Assembly (NCBI GenBank): GCA_041913045.1
Contig: JAYSGB010000013.1
Coordinates: forward strand, 26,429-90,428
Reading direction: 5' to 3'
DNA length: 64,000 nucleotides
From: CAMLOF01 sp041913045
GTDB taxonomy: Bacteria; Pseudomonadota; Gammaproteobacteria; Burkholderiales; Burkholderiaceae_C
Positions 8,128-16,170 of the stretch are shown here, one piece after another (position 1 is the stretch's first letter; the number at the start of each line of letters is the position of its first letter). A program made the position numbers and the translations under genes. The notes under the pieces are model-generated. The model was not told where the DNA came from. It worked only from the letters and a program-made list of their open reading frames with translations, and did no database searches.

Positions 8128-9587
8128 TCGAAGACGGCGATGCTCTCGACGTGCGCCGTGTGGGGGAACATGTTCACCACACCCGCCGCCGTGCAGCGGT
8201 AACCCGCCTGGTGCACGAGCAGTCCCGCATCCCGGGCCAACGTCGCCGGGTTGCAGCTGACGTAAACGATGCGCTTGGGTGCTACCCAGGGTCGCCCATC
8301 GGGCGTCAGAGGCGCAGGCTCACCTGCCAACTGTGCCTGGTGAATGTCTGCAATGGCTTTTGCCAGGGCAAATGCTCCTTCGCGCGGAGGGTCCACGAGC
8401 CATTTGTCAGCCACACCATCGGCCACCAGCATTTCGGGTGTCATCTCGAACAGGTTGCGCGCCACAAAACTTGTCGACGCCAGCCCTGCCTGCGTCGCGC
8501 GGTTGCGCGCCAGGTTCTCACCTGAGCGTGCCACCAACGCCGAGCTGCCTTCAATGCCCAGTACCTCGGCAGCCTGCGTGGCCAGCGGCAGCGTAAAGTT
8601 GCCAAGGCCACAAAACCAGTCGATCACGCGTTCTTGCCTGCCCACATTCAACAGGCGCAGCGCACGCGACACCAACACCCGGTTGATGTGCGGATTCACC
8701 TGGGTGAAATCCGTGGGCTTGAACGGCATGGTGATGCCGAACTCCGGCAGGCTATAAGACAGTTCCGGCGTGCCCGCTTGGTCGTCCAGCAGATGCACCG
8801 TATCCGGCCCCTTGGGCTGCAACCACCATTGAATGGGCTGCACCTCGTTGCTGTTTTCGCGAGCAAACGCCCGCAGAGCGTCCTTGTCAGCCTCGCTCAG
8901 CGGCTCCAGGTGACGCAGCACGAGGGCTGTCACATGGTCACCGCAGGCCAACTCAATCTGTGGGCAGGTCTCCCGCGCCTCCATGCCATGAATCAGCTTG
9001 CGCAGCGGCAGCAACAACGCACTCACGTGCGGAGGCAGCACATGGCAAACGGACATATCTGCCACGTAGCGGCTCTTGCGCTCGTGGAACCCCACCAGCA
9101 CTTCGCCCTTCTTGTGCACGTAGCGCACCGAGAGGCGCGCCCGGTAACGGTACCCCCAGGAAGGCCCGGCAATTGGTCGCAGCAACGTTTCTGCCTTCAC
9201 CTTGCCCAGGTGCCACAGGTTGTCTTCCAGCACGCGTTGCTTGGTGGCAACCTGCGCTGCGGGCTCCAGGTGCTGCATCTTGCAACCGCCACAAGCACCT
9301 GCGTGCAACCCAAAATGCGGGCATTTTGGCGACACCCGCTGAACCGATTCGCGGTGAATCTCGGTCAGCGTCGCCTGTTCCCACTGGTTCTTCTTGCGGT
9401 GGGTCTGCGCACTCACCCATTCGGTGGGCAAGGCACCGTCAATGAAAACCACCTTGCCATCCGCCTTGCGCGCCACGCCCTGTGCTTCCAGGTCGAGCGA
9501 TACGACCTCCAGCCATCCATTGGGCGCAGTTGCAGGCAATCCTTCCCCGGGCGCCACTGGCACCACTTGCTGATCGGCGGCTTCCAT
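8121..9587 (-). CDS. rlmD: 23S rRNA (uracil-1939-C5)-methyltransferase RlmD
   Basis: A 488-residue SAM-dependent RNA methyltransferase that makes m5U1939 in 23S rRNA. N-terminal TRAM domain (about 22-85), an iron-sulfur cysteine cluster CPHFGLHAGACGGC near 97-110, the SAM motif DWFCGLGNFTLPLA near 318, and the catalytic region IVYVSCNPATLARD near 440-453. Longer than E. coli RlmD (433) because of a linker insertion near 410-430. Its start overlaps the stop of the nlpD-like gene by one base, so it belongs to the surE operon. Confidence 0.95.
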   Translation of the reverse strand: MEAADQQVVPVAPGEGLPATAPNGWLEVVSLDLEAQGVARKADGKVVFIDGALPTEWVSAQTHRKKNQWEQATLTEIHRESVQRVSPKCPHFGLHAGACGGCKMQHLEPAAQVATKQRVLEDNLWHLGKVKAETLLRPIAGPSWGYRYRARLSVRYVHKKGEVLVGFHERKSRYVADMSVCHVLPPHVSALLLPLRKLIHGMEARETCPQIELACGDHVTALVLRHLEPLSEADKDALRAFARENSNEVQPIQWWLQPKGPDTVHLLDDQAGTPELSYSLPEFGITMPFKPTDFTQVNPHINRVLVSRALRLLNVGRQERVIDWFCGLGNFTLPLATQAAEVLGIEGSSALVARSGENLARNRATQAGLASTSFVARNLFEMTPEMLVADGVADKWLVDPPREGAFALAKAIADIHQAQLAGEPAPLTPDGRPWVAPKRIVYVSCNPATLARDAGLLVHQAGYRCTAAGVVNMFPHTAHVESIAVFER

Positions 9588-10504
9588 CAGCGCGCCGGAA
9601 GGTGTTTGAGCGGATCGACCGGCTTGCCCTGGCGGCGCACCTCGAAGTGCAGTTTCACACGGTCAGCATCACTGCTGCCCATCTCTGCAATCTTCTGCCC
9701 CTTGCGGACGGTCTGGTCCTCGCGCACCAACAAGGCCTGGTTGTGAGCGTAAGCGGTCAAATAGGTGTTGTTGTGCTTCAAGATGACCAAGTTGCCATAC
9801 CCGCGCAAACCGGCGCCGGCGTACACCACACGCCCGTCTGCAGCTGCCAGCACGGCATCACCAGCCTTGCCGCCGATGCCCACCCCTTTGTTGCGGGATT
9901 CATCGAACACATCGATCACAGGCCCGGAGGCCGGCCACATGAAGGCCACCTCGTCAGATGCAGCCACTGCTGAGCCCTGGCCAGACGCTGGTGCAGGCGC
10001 AGCCGTGGCACTGCTGCTGCCAGCAGCCCCCAAAGGCTGCCCTTGAACCGCAGAGCTGCTGACGGCGTTCGCCGTGGTGCCAGCAGCGGCTGAAGGAGCC
10101 GCGGCGGCGGTACTGGCTTGCGGCGGCACCACACGCAACACCTGCCCCACCTCGATCAGGTTGGGGTTGACAATGCCGTTCCATGCTTGGATATCGCGCC
10201 AGCTTTGGCCCGTCTCCAGGCCAATGCGCATCAGTGTGTCACCAGGGCGCACGGTGTAATAACCCGGTTTGCCAGCGTTCTCGGCACCAGGCGGCAAAGC
10301 CTGGGCGGCAGGAGCGCCTGCCCCCCCACCTGTGCGGTCTACCACGGGCGCACGCTGCGCCGGTTTTTGTGGGGCAGCACACGCCCCCAACATTGCCACC
10401 GCTACAACGGCCGCTCCCCAATTGATCATGCGCGTGTGGCGCGGCAACTTGGCATCAGCCAACGGCCGCCACAGCGGAACCGTGTGTTCCATGCAGTACC
10501 TCAT
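9587..10504 (-). CDS. nlpD: NlpD-like LysM/M23 lipoprotein
   Basis: A 305-residue outer-membrane lipoprotein that would activate cell-wall amidases. A signal segment with lipobox AMLGAC is followed by a LysM domain (YYTVRPGDTLMRIGLETGQSWRDIQAWNGI, about 82-130), an Ala/Ser-rich linker, and a C-terminal LytM/M23 domain (about 190-305). In the M23 domain the usual catalytic HxxxD and HxH are not intact (for example AGDAVLAAADGRVVYAG and KLHFEVR), as in the enzymatically inactive NlpD/EnvC activators. Internal ATGs at 10492 and 10429 are alternative starts. Confidence 0.9.
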   Translation of the reverse strand: MRYCMEHTVPLWRPLADAKLPRHTRMINWGAAVVAVAMLGACAAPQKPAQRAPVVDRTGGGAGAPAAQALPPGAENAGKPGYYTVRPGDTLMRIGLETGQSWRDIQAWNGIVNPNLIEVGQVLRVVPPQASTAAAAPSAAAGTTANAVSSSAVQGQPLGAAGSSSATAAPAPASGQGSAVAASDEVAFMWPASGPVIDVFDESRNKGVGIGGKAGDAVLAAADGRVVYAGAGLRGYGNLVILKHNNTYLTAYAHNQALLVREDQTVRKGQKIAEMGSSDADRVKLHFEVRRQGKPVDPLKHLPAR

Positions 10505-10549
10505 CCTGAAATCTAAAAGCCAGCGCCCAAGCGCCGGACGGCGCCATGG

Positions 10550-11386
10550 TCAGGCCACACCCGATTTTAGAGGCACGAACAGCACGGCCTCCAGGATGTT
10601 ACGCACGTACCCATTGGGGGTGCGGTCAATCACCACCAGGCTCTGGCGCCCAGGGCTCAGTTCTGCAGGTGCCACCAGCCGCCCGCCTACGGCGAGTTGG
10701 TCCAGCCAAGTCTGGGGAATAGCTTCCCCACCCGCAGCAGAAACAATGCCTGCATAAGGGGCACCCGACGGAAACCCCAGCATCCCGTCACCAAGAATCA
10801 GGTGCACATTCGGCAGGCGCATGGGCCGCAGGTTTTCCCTGGCTTTCTCGTGCAGGCCACGCAGCCGCTCCATGCTGTACACCTCGGCAGCCAAGTGGGA
10901 AAGCAGCGCTGCCTGGTAGCCGCAGCCCGTGCCGATTTCAAGCACACGCCCCATGGGTATCGTCCGCCCTTCGCACAGCAACTCCAGCATCCGCCCCACC
11001 ACGCTGGGCTTGGAAATGGTTTGCCCCAATCCAATGGGCAAGCTGGTGTCCTCATAAGCCTGGGGTACCAGGGCCGAATCAACAAATCGGTGCCGCTCTA
11101 CGGTAGCAAAAGCCTGCTGCACCCTCGGGTTCTGCAAGCCCTGAGTCACCAGCTTGCGGACCATGGCCTGCCTGAACGCCGCCGAATCCAGCCCGGTGCC
11201 TGTTACCAACGGAATGGACGCCTTTGCGGGCACACGCGCGGTACTGCTTGAGCTGGCCTGCACCTGTCCACGCACGGGCACGGAAGGCGCCGCCACAACC
11301 GAACCCAACCGCGCTGGAAATGCAGGCCGCGGGCGCCCCTCTGCTCCATCCGGAGGGGCTCCTGGCGATACCGGGTGCCGACTCAC
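10550..11386 (-). CDS. pcm: protein-L-isoaspartate O-methyltransferase
   Basis: A repair enzyme methylating L-isoaspartyl residues in damaged proteins using SAM. The 278 residues include an N-terminal extension of about 60 low-complexity residues (ASSSTARVPAKAS) not found in the 208-residue E. coli enzyme, then the catalytic domain with TSLPIGLGQTISKPSVVGRM and the SAM motif VLEIGTGCGYQAALLSHL. The start overlaps the surE stop (ATGA); nlpD follows after 45 bases. Confidence 0.94.
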   Translation of the reverse strand: MSRHPVSPGAPPDGAEGRPRPAFPARLGSVVAAPSVPVRGQVQASSSSTARVPAKASIPLVTGTGLDSAAFRQAMVRKLVTQGLQNPRVQQAFATVERHRFVDSALVPQAYEDTSLPIGLGQTISKPSVVGRMLELLCEGRTIPMGRVLEIGTGCGYQAALLSHLAAEVYSMERLRGLHEKARENLRPMRLPNVHLILGDGMLGFPSGAPYAGIVSAAGGEAIPQTWLDQLAVGGRLVAPAELSPGRQSLVVIDRTPNGYVRNILEAVLFVPLKSGVA

Positions 11387-12186
11387 CGCACCTCCGCACG
11401 GCGCTGGGCTGAAAACTGCGCCACGGACTGAGCCCAGTAGGCCAGACGGGAATGGTCGGTCAAGTCGATCTGCAATGGTGTTACCGACATGTAACCCTGG
11501 GAAGTCGCATGAAAATCCGTTCCCTCGGTCTCGTCCCGGGCCGCACCTGCGCCCCCTATCCAGTACATGGTTTCACCACGAGGACTGACCTGCGTAATCA
11601 CGGGTTCAGCGGCGTGTCGGCGGCCCAGGCGCGTGACCTTGGTCCCCAACACCTGCTCCAAAGGAAGACAAGGAATGTTCACGTTCAACAGCCACGGATC
11701 CACATGCCCACCGGGGGCAGCCTGCGCATAGGTCATGGCTGAGGGCGCCAGGTAGGACACCAGTTCACGCGCCTTGATCACTGCTGCGTCCAAGTGCCGC
11801 CACCCCTTCTCGGTTTGCGAGAAGGCAATCGCTGGCACCCCGAACAGGTAACCTTCCATGGCAGCACCCACGGTTCCGGAGTAGATCGTGTCGTCTCCCA
11901 TGTTGGCACCGTTGTTGATGCCAGACACCACCAAATCGGGCCGGTAACCCAGCAAGCCCGTCAAAGCGATGTGAACGCAATCGGCCGGGGTGCCATTGAC
12001 GTAGCGGAACCCGTTAGGCGCCGTCTGCACGTACAAGGGAGAATGCAGCGTCAGTGCATTGGACTTGGCGCTGTTGTTCTGCTCAGGCGCCACCACTTCC
12101 ACATCACCCAGTTCGCAGAGCGCGTCGTACAGCGCGCGAATGCCGGGGGCCTGGTAACCATCGTCGTTGGACAGAAGAATCTTCAT
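11383..12186 (-). CDS. surE: 5'/3'-nucleotidase SurE
   Basis: A metal-dependent survival-protein phosphatase acting on nucleoside monophosphates. N-terminal MKILLSNDDGYQAPGIRAL carries the metal ligands DD; NNSAKSNALTLHSPLYV and VVSGINNGANMGDDTIYSGTVGAAMEG are the other SurE motifs. 267 residues, normal for betaproteobacteria. First gene of surE-pcm-nlpD-rlmD. Confidence 0.96.
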   Translation of the reverse strand: MKILLSNDDGYQAPGIRALYDALCELGDVEVVAPEQNNSAKSNALTLHSPLYVQTAPNGFRYVNGTPADCVHIALTGLLGYRPDLVVSGINNGANMGDDTIYSGTVGAAMEGYLFGVPAIAFSQTEKGWRHLDAAVIKARELVSYLAPSAMTYAQAAPGGHVDPWLLNVNIPCLPLEQVLGTKVTRLGRRHAAEPVITQVSPRGETMYWIGGAGAARDETEGTDFHATSQGYMSVTPLQIDLTDHSRLAYWAQSVAQFSAQRRAEVR

Positions 12187-12255
12187 TGCCGTCCATTGTA
12201 GGCGTGCTAAACACCTAGCCGCCCCATGGGCAAGTACTGGGGCTCAAAGACAAAA

Positions 12256-12336
12256 TCAAACCGCAGTCGATCTGGTTCTGCGCATTAGCGAACGCAATAC
12301 CACCGGTGACTTACCGAAACGGCGATGGAAATAAAA
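12256..12336 (-). pseudogene. possible remnant of an AraC-type C-terminus
   Basis: Upstream of surE a 26-codon stretch on the minus strand reads FYFHRRFGKSPVVLRSLMRR plus TRSTAV and stop. It resembles the end of the AraC/XylS DNA-binding domain (F-RRFG-SP). It has no start and directly abuts the tRNA-His terminator. Too short to be sure; chance similarity is possible. Nothing else is recognisable in 12187-12338. Confidence 0.25.
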
Positions 12337-12338
12337 TG

Positions 12339-12366
12339 AAAAAGCCCGGCTGATGCCGGGCTTTTT
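12339..12366 (-). terminator. terminator after tRNA-His
   Basis: Stem GCCCGGC / GCCGGGC with TGAT loop, flanked by A5 on one side and T5 on the other, so it can work in both directions; on the minus strand it sits 11 bases after tRNA-His. Confidence 0.88.
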
Positions 12367-12377
12367 GCGTAGTTAAC

Positions 12378-12454
12378 TGGGGTGGCTGATGGGACTCGAA
12401 CCCACGACGACCAGAATCACAATCTGGGACTCTACCAACTGAGCTACAGCCACC
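12378..12454 (-). tRNA. tRNA-His (GTG)
   Basis: The reverse complement folds as a cloverleaf: acceptor GTGGCTG with the extra 5' G typical of tRNA-His, D-arm GTAGCTCAGTTGGTAGAG, anticodon loop TTGTGAT (anticodon GTG), T-arm GTGGGTTCGAATCCCAT and an encoded CCA. Confidence 0.97.
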
Positions 12455-12495
12455 GTAGCCTTAAATTATAGCGTGATTTCCATAAAAATCACGCG

Positions 12496-14418
12496 TTATT
12501 CGACCTTGGCATCACCTTTTTTGGCCGTGATCTGCACTTTGTAGTGGGCACGCAGTGCCTGCAGGTACGCCTGAGCCTCTGCCTGCGCCCACATTTGACC
12601 TAGCTGAGCAAGTTCTTGGGTGGCGACTTCAGCGCTTGGCACTTCGCGGTCCAGCACACGGTTGACGCGAACGATCATGTATCCATCACCAGCCAAGTCA
12701 ACACCAGTCCAAGCCGAAACATTGCCACCAGCCGGAGCAGACAGGGCAGCCGTTACAGCAGGAATGGGCAAGCCTTGCACGTTGGTACGTGAAATCACCA
12801 CTGCGGAACGCAGGCTGGCAGCCGCAGGCTGAGCCTTCCAGGCTTCCAGCTTGGCTTTGCCCTCCGCCTTGGCCAACTCCAGCGCCTTTTGCTGCACGAG
12901 CCGCTCACGCACCCGGTCCTTCACCTCATCCAGCGCCAGTGTGTGCGCGGGGCGATGAGCCACGACCCTGGCAGCAACCATTTGATTGGTACCAGTTTCA
13001 ATGGCCTCGGTATTGGTCTTCTTGCCCAGGGCATCTTCCGAAAAAACGGCAGCCATGAGGCGCGGCGACGCCAAAACAGCGTCTTTGCCCGAAGCAAACG
13101 TCCCATTCCGCAGAACACCTTGGGCCTTGCGGACGGTAAGGCCCAGCTTCTGCGCCGCCGGATTCAGGCTGTCGCTGTTCTCGTAGACCAAGTTGCTGAA
13201 GTCCTCAGCGAACTCGGCGAAACGGCGCTGCGCCTGTTGACGTATGAGTTCGTCCTCAAGTTTGGCACGGACGCCCTCAAAGGGTTGGGGCGCGGGGCGG
13301 CGCACGTCAGTGAGCTGGATGATGTGAAAGCCAAACTCGCTTTCCACCAACTCAGAAATCTGTCCCTTTTCTAGCGCGAACACCGCGTCTTCAAAGGGCT
13401 TGACCATTGCCCCACGGGCAAAGAAGTCAAGATCGCCACCATTGGCCGCTGAGCCTGGGTCTTGCGATTTGGCCTTGGCCACTTCAGCAAATTTGTTCGG
13501 CGACTTCTTCACCTCATCAAGCAAGGCCTGAGCCTGCGCCTTCACAGCAACCTTTTGCTCGGCCGTTGCCTTGGGGTCAACCGTCAGAAGAATGTGACGA
13601 GCACGGCGCTGCTCCTGCTGCGCGAGAGCGGCGTTGTTCTGCTCGTAATACGCACGGAGGTCCTCTTCACTCAGGCGGATGTTGCGCGCTACGGCGTCAA
13701 GATCCAGGACCAGATATTCCAGGTCGACTTGATCTGGCGCCTGAAACTGAGCTTGGTTTTCCTGGTAGTAGCTTTGCACGTCCGCATCTGTCACCTTGAC
13801 GGATGCAGCAAAGTCGCGCGGCTGGAAATGTGCCACCTGGACTTCGCGACGCTCGAAATAGGCACGCAAAGCAGGTTCGGCAGCACCTGCCGTCGCAAAG
13901 CCCGAGGCACTGACGCCTTGTGCGACCTGGCGGCGGGCAATGTCGGCGCGGACATTGGCCTCGAACATTTCAGGTGTCATGCCTTGGGCACGAAGAAGCT
14001 CACGATACCGTTCAGCGTCCAGGGTGCCGTCAGCCTTGCGCAGAGATGCAATGTTGGGATCTTGAGTCAACTCACGGGCCAGGCGCTGGTCAGAGGCGAC
14101 CATGTGTGCGTCTTGCGCAGCGAGCGCCAGCACGCGGTCATTGACCATGCGCTCAAGCGTACCCAGGCGCGCTTGCTCGGACTCAAGAATGGACCGGTCG
14201 ATGCCCGGCATCGATGCGGCCATGCGGTCGACTTCGTTGCGGTGGGCTGCCTCCCATTCCTGGCGGGTGATTTCCACCTTGCCGATCTTGGCCACGACGT
14301 CTGCGGACTCGCGGAAGCGGCTGTAGCCCTCAATGCCAAACAGCACAAAGGACGGAATGATCAACAACATGAGAAGACCCATGAGGAACTTCATGTTGTT
14401 ACGGAAGAAATCAAACAT
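12496..14418 (-). CDS. ppiD: periplasmic chaperone / peptidyl-prolyl isomerase PpiD
   Basis: A 640-residue inner-membrane-anchored chaperone for newly exported proteins. One N-terminal membrane helix (about residues 12-30, FLMGLLMLLIIPSFVLFGI), a SurA-like helical chaperone region (about 40-250), one parvulin domain (about 265-365, RRARHILLTVDPKA to FGFHIIQLTDVR), and a long C-terminal chaperone part. Length is typical (E. coli 623). Flanked by tRNA-Val with its terminator upstream and tRNA-His downstream. Confidence 0.94.
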   Translation of the reverse strand: MFDFFRNNMKFLMGLLMLLIIPSFVLFGIEGYSRFRESADVVAKIGKVEITRQEWEAAHRNEVDRMAASMPGIDRSILESEQARLGTLERMVNDRVLALAAQDAHMVASDQRLARELTQDPNIASLRKADGTLDAERYRELLRAQGMTPEMFEANVRADIARRQVAQGVSASGFATAGAAEPALRAYFERREVQVAHFQPRDFAASVKVTDADVQSYYQENQAQFQAPDQVDLEYLVLDLDAVARNIRLSEEDLRAYYEQNNAALAQQEQRRARHILLTVDPKATAEQKVAVKAQAQALLDEVKKSPNKFAEVAKAKSQDPGSAANGGDLDFFARGAMVKPFEDAVFALEKGQISELVESEFGFHIIQLTDVRRPAPQPFEGVRAKLEDELIRQQAQRRFAEFAEDFSNLVYENSDSLNPAAQKLGLTVRKAQGVLRNGTFASGKDAVLASPRLMAAVFSEDALGKKTNTEAIETGTNQMVAARVVAHRPAHTLALDEVKDRVRERLVQQKALELAKAEGKAKLEAWKAQPAAASLRSAVVISRTNVQGLPIPAVTAALSAPAGGNVSAWTGVDLAGDGYMIVRVNRVLDREVPSAEVATQELAQLGQMWAQAEAQAYLQALRAHYKVQITAKKGDAKVE

Positions 14419-14435
14419 ACGTGTGCAACCTGCAA

Positions 14436-14463
14436 CAAAAAAGGCGAACCCCTGTTCGCCTTT
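14436..14463 (-). terminator. terminator after tRNA-Val
   Basis: On the minus strand a stem AAAGGCGAAC / GTTCGCCTTT with a 4-base loop is followed by a T-run, just behind the tRNA-Val CCA end and before ppiD. Confidence 0.85.
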
Positions 14464-14471
14464 CGTGTGGG

Positions 14472-14547
14472 TGGTGGGTGCTGAGGGGCTCGAACCCCCG
14501 ACCTACGCCTTGTAAGGGCGCCGCTCTACCAACTGAGCTAAGCACCC
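14472..14547 (-). tRNA. tRNA-Val (TAC)
   Basis: The reverse complement gives acceptor GGGTGCT / AGCACCC, D-arm TTAGCTCAGTTGGTAGAGC, anticodon loop CTTACAA (anticodon TAC), T-arm GGGGGTTCGAGCCCCT and encoded CCA. It follows the HU gene by 22 bases and is probably co-transcribed. Confidence 0.97.
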
Positions 14548-14569
14548 CACCGAAACTGTGACCCGAATT

Positions 14570-14842
14570 TTACTTGATTGCGTCTTTCAACGCTTTGCCA
14601 GGACGGAACTTTGGGATTTTAGCCGCTTTGATCTTGATTGCCGCACCGGTGCGAGGATTGCGGCCAGTTCTGGCTGCGCGCTTGGTCACCGAGAAGGAGC
14701 CGAAACCGACCAGCGATACGGTACCACCTTTTTTCAGCGTGGTACGCACTGCTGCGAGCGTCGCGTCCAGCGCGCGGGCCGCTGCCGCCTTGGAAATGTC
14801 GGCACTGGTGGCAATGTGATCAACGAGTTCAGACTTGTTCAC
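14570..14842 (-). CDS. hupB: HU family DNA-binding protein
   Basis: A 90-residue nucleoid protein. MNKSELVDHIATSADISKAA, TVSLVGFGSFSVTKRAARTG and GRNPRTGAAIKIKAAKIPKF are diagnostic, including the DNA-intercalating RNPRTG arm. The start is a GTG at 14842, chosen because it gives the exact HU length and AGGGGA lies 6 bases upstream; the frame stays open to 14911 but that part is not HU-like. tRNA-Val and ppiD follow on the same strand. Confidence 0.95.
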   Translation of the reverse strand: MNKSELVDHIATSADISKAAAARALDATLAAVRTTLKKGGTVSLVGFGSFSVTKRAARTGRNPRTGAAIKIKAAKIPKFRPGKALKDAIK

Positions 14843-14974
14843 CGAATATCCCCTCAAGAAAATTTCGTTTATGAGCTCCTGACCTCGTGCGGGTGACCCG
14901 CGCGACGGCACAAGGGAATGGATTCTAGGTCTGCGCCCGCCTTGAGGGAAATGCCCCAGTGCCGCGCATGGCTG

Positions 14975-16069
14975 TCAGCCACGTGTCAGGGCTCGTGCGA
15001 TCTCCTGCCCCAGGTCCTGCGTGGAAGCATTGCCCCCGATGTCGGGCGTACGAGGCCCGCCGTTGGCGGGATCAAGCACCATCTCGATGGCATTGAGCAC
15101 GGCGTCGTGCGCGTCGCGATGCCCGAGGAAGTCGAGCATCATGGCGCCACACCAGATCTGCCCGATGGGATTGGCTATGTTGCGACCAGCTATGTCCGGC
15201 GCCGAACCATGCACCGGCTCGAACAGCGAGGGGTACTTGCGGTCCGGGTTGAGGTTGGCGCTGGGTGCTATGCCGATGGTGCCCGTGCAGGCTGGTCCAA
15301 GATCACTCAAGATGTCGCCGAACAGGTTGCTGGCCACCACCACGTCGAAGAAGTCTGGCCGCTGCACGAAGTGCGCCGTGAGGATGTCGATATGGAATTT
15401 GTCCACGTTCACACCCGGATAGGCCTTGGCCATTTCGATGACGCGCTCGTCCCAATAGGGCATGGTGATGGCGATGCCGTTGCTCTTGGTGGCGCTGGTA
15501 AGGTGCTTCTTGGGACGGCTTTGCGCCAGTTCGAAGGCGAACTTCAAAACGCGGTCCACCCCCACGCGGGACATCACAGTTTCCTGCATGACGATTTCGC
15601 GCTCGGTGCCGGGGTACATGCGCCCGCCGATGCTGGAATATTCGCCCTCGGTGTTCTCGCGCACGATATACATGTCGATCTCGCCAGGCTGGCGGGGCGA
15701 GCCGTCACGGCGCACCACTGGCGCAATGATGCCGGGCATGAGCCGTGCGGGGCGCAGGTTCACGTATTGGTCGAACTCACGCCGGAACAACAAGAGCGAA
15801 CCCCATAGCGAAATGTGGTCAGGAATCTTCTCCGGCCAGCCCACTGCGCCAAAGTAGATGGCGTCGTGCCCGCCAATCTGCTCCTTCCAGTTGTCGGGCA
15901 ACATCTTGCCGTGCTTCTCGAAGTAGTCCCAGCTGGAAAAGTCGAAATGGTCGAATTGAAGATCAATGCCAAAGCGACTCGCTGCCGCTTCCATGACCCG
16001 AATGCCCTCGGGCATGACTTCCTTGCCAATACCGTCGCCAGCGATGACTGCGATGCGTTTTCTGCTCAT
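14975..16069 (-). CDS. tartrate dehydrogenase/decarboxylase-like (isopropylmalate DH family)
   Basis: A 364-residue NAD- and metal-dependent beta-decarboxylating dehydrogenase. IAVIAGDGIGKEVMPEGI, YIVRENTEGEYSS, the catalytic TSATKSNG segment (K near 190), DILTAHFVQRP and SNLFGDILSDLGP match the tartrate dehydrogenase/TtuC branch more than LeuB. It would act on tartrate, D-malate or a related 2-hydroxy-dicarboxylate. A LysR gene stands divergently 101 bases away with a perfect inverted repeat between them, fitting inducible use of such a compound. Exact substrate is inference. Confidence 0.85.
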   Translation of the reverse strand: MSRKRIAVIAGDGIGKEVMPEGIRVMEAAASRFGIDLQFDHFDFSSWDYFEKHGKMLPDNWKEQIGGHDAIYFGAVGWPEKIPDHISLWGSLLLFRREFDQYVNLRPARLMPGIIAPVVRRDGSPRQPGEIDMYIVRENTEGEYSSIGGRMYPGTEREIVMQETVMSRVGVDRVLKFAFELAQSRPKKHLTSATKSNGIAITMPYWDERVIEMAKAYPGVNVDKFHIDILTAHFVQRPDFFDVVVASNLFGDILSDLGPACTGTIGIAPSANLNPDRKYPSLFEPVHGSAPDIAGRNIANPIGQIWCGAMMLDFLGHRDAHDAVLNAIEMVLDPANGGPRTPDIGGNASTQDLGQEIARALTRG

Positions 16070-16129
16070 GGTGACTCCTCTGAGGTTCGTCTGACACGTT
16101 GGGGATGCGTCTAGCTTAGCCAGTAAACA

Positions 16130-16157
16130 GGAAATAATCTTTCAATTGATTATTTCC
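16130..16157. promoter_or_regulatory. LysR operator in the ttuC-like/LysR intergenic region
   Basis: Perfect 10-base inverted repeat GGAAATAATC-N8-GATTATTTCC, ending 13 bases before the LysR start codon and 60 bases from the dehydrogenase start. The arrangement is typical for the recognition site of a divergently encoded LysR regulator. Confidence 0.65.
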
Positions 16158-16170
16158 ACAAGGGAAACAA

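Noticed and set aside
12378..14547. Integration (att) sites at the two tRNA genes
   Set aside because: No integrase, no repeated tRNA 3' fragment nearby, and the HU-tRNA-ppiD-tRNA order looks like stable core genome.
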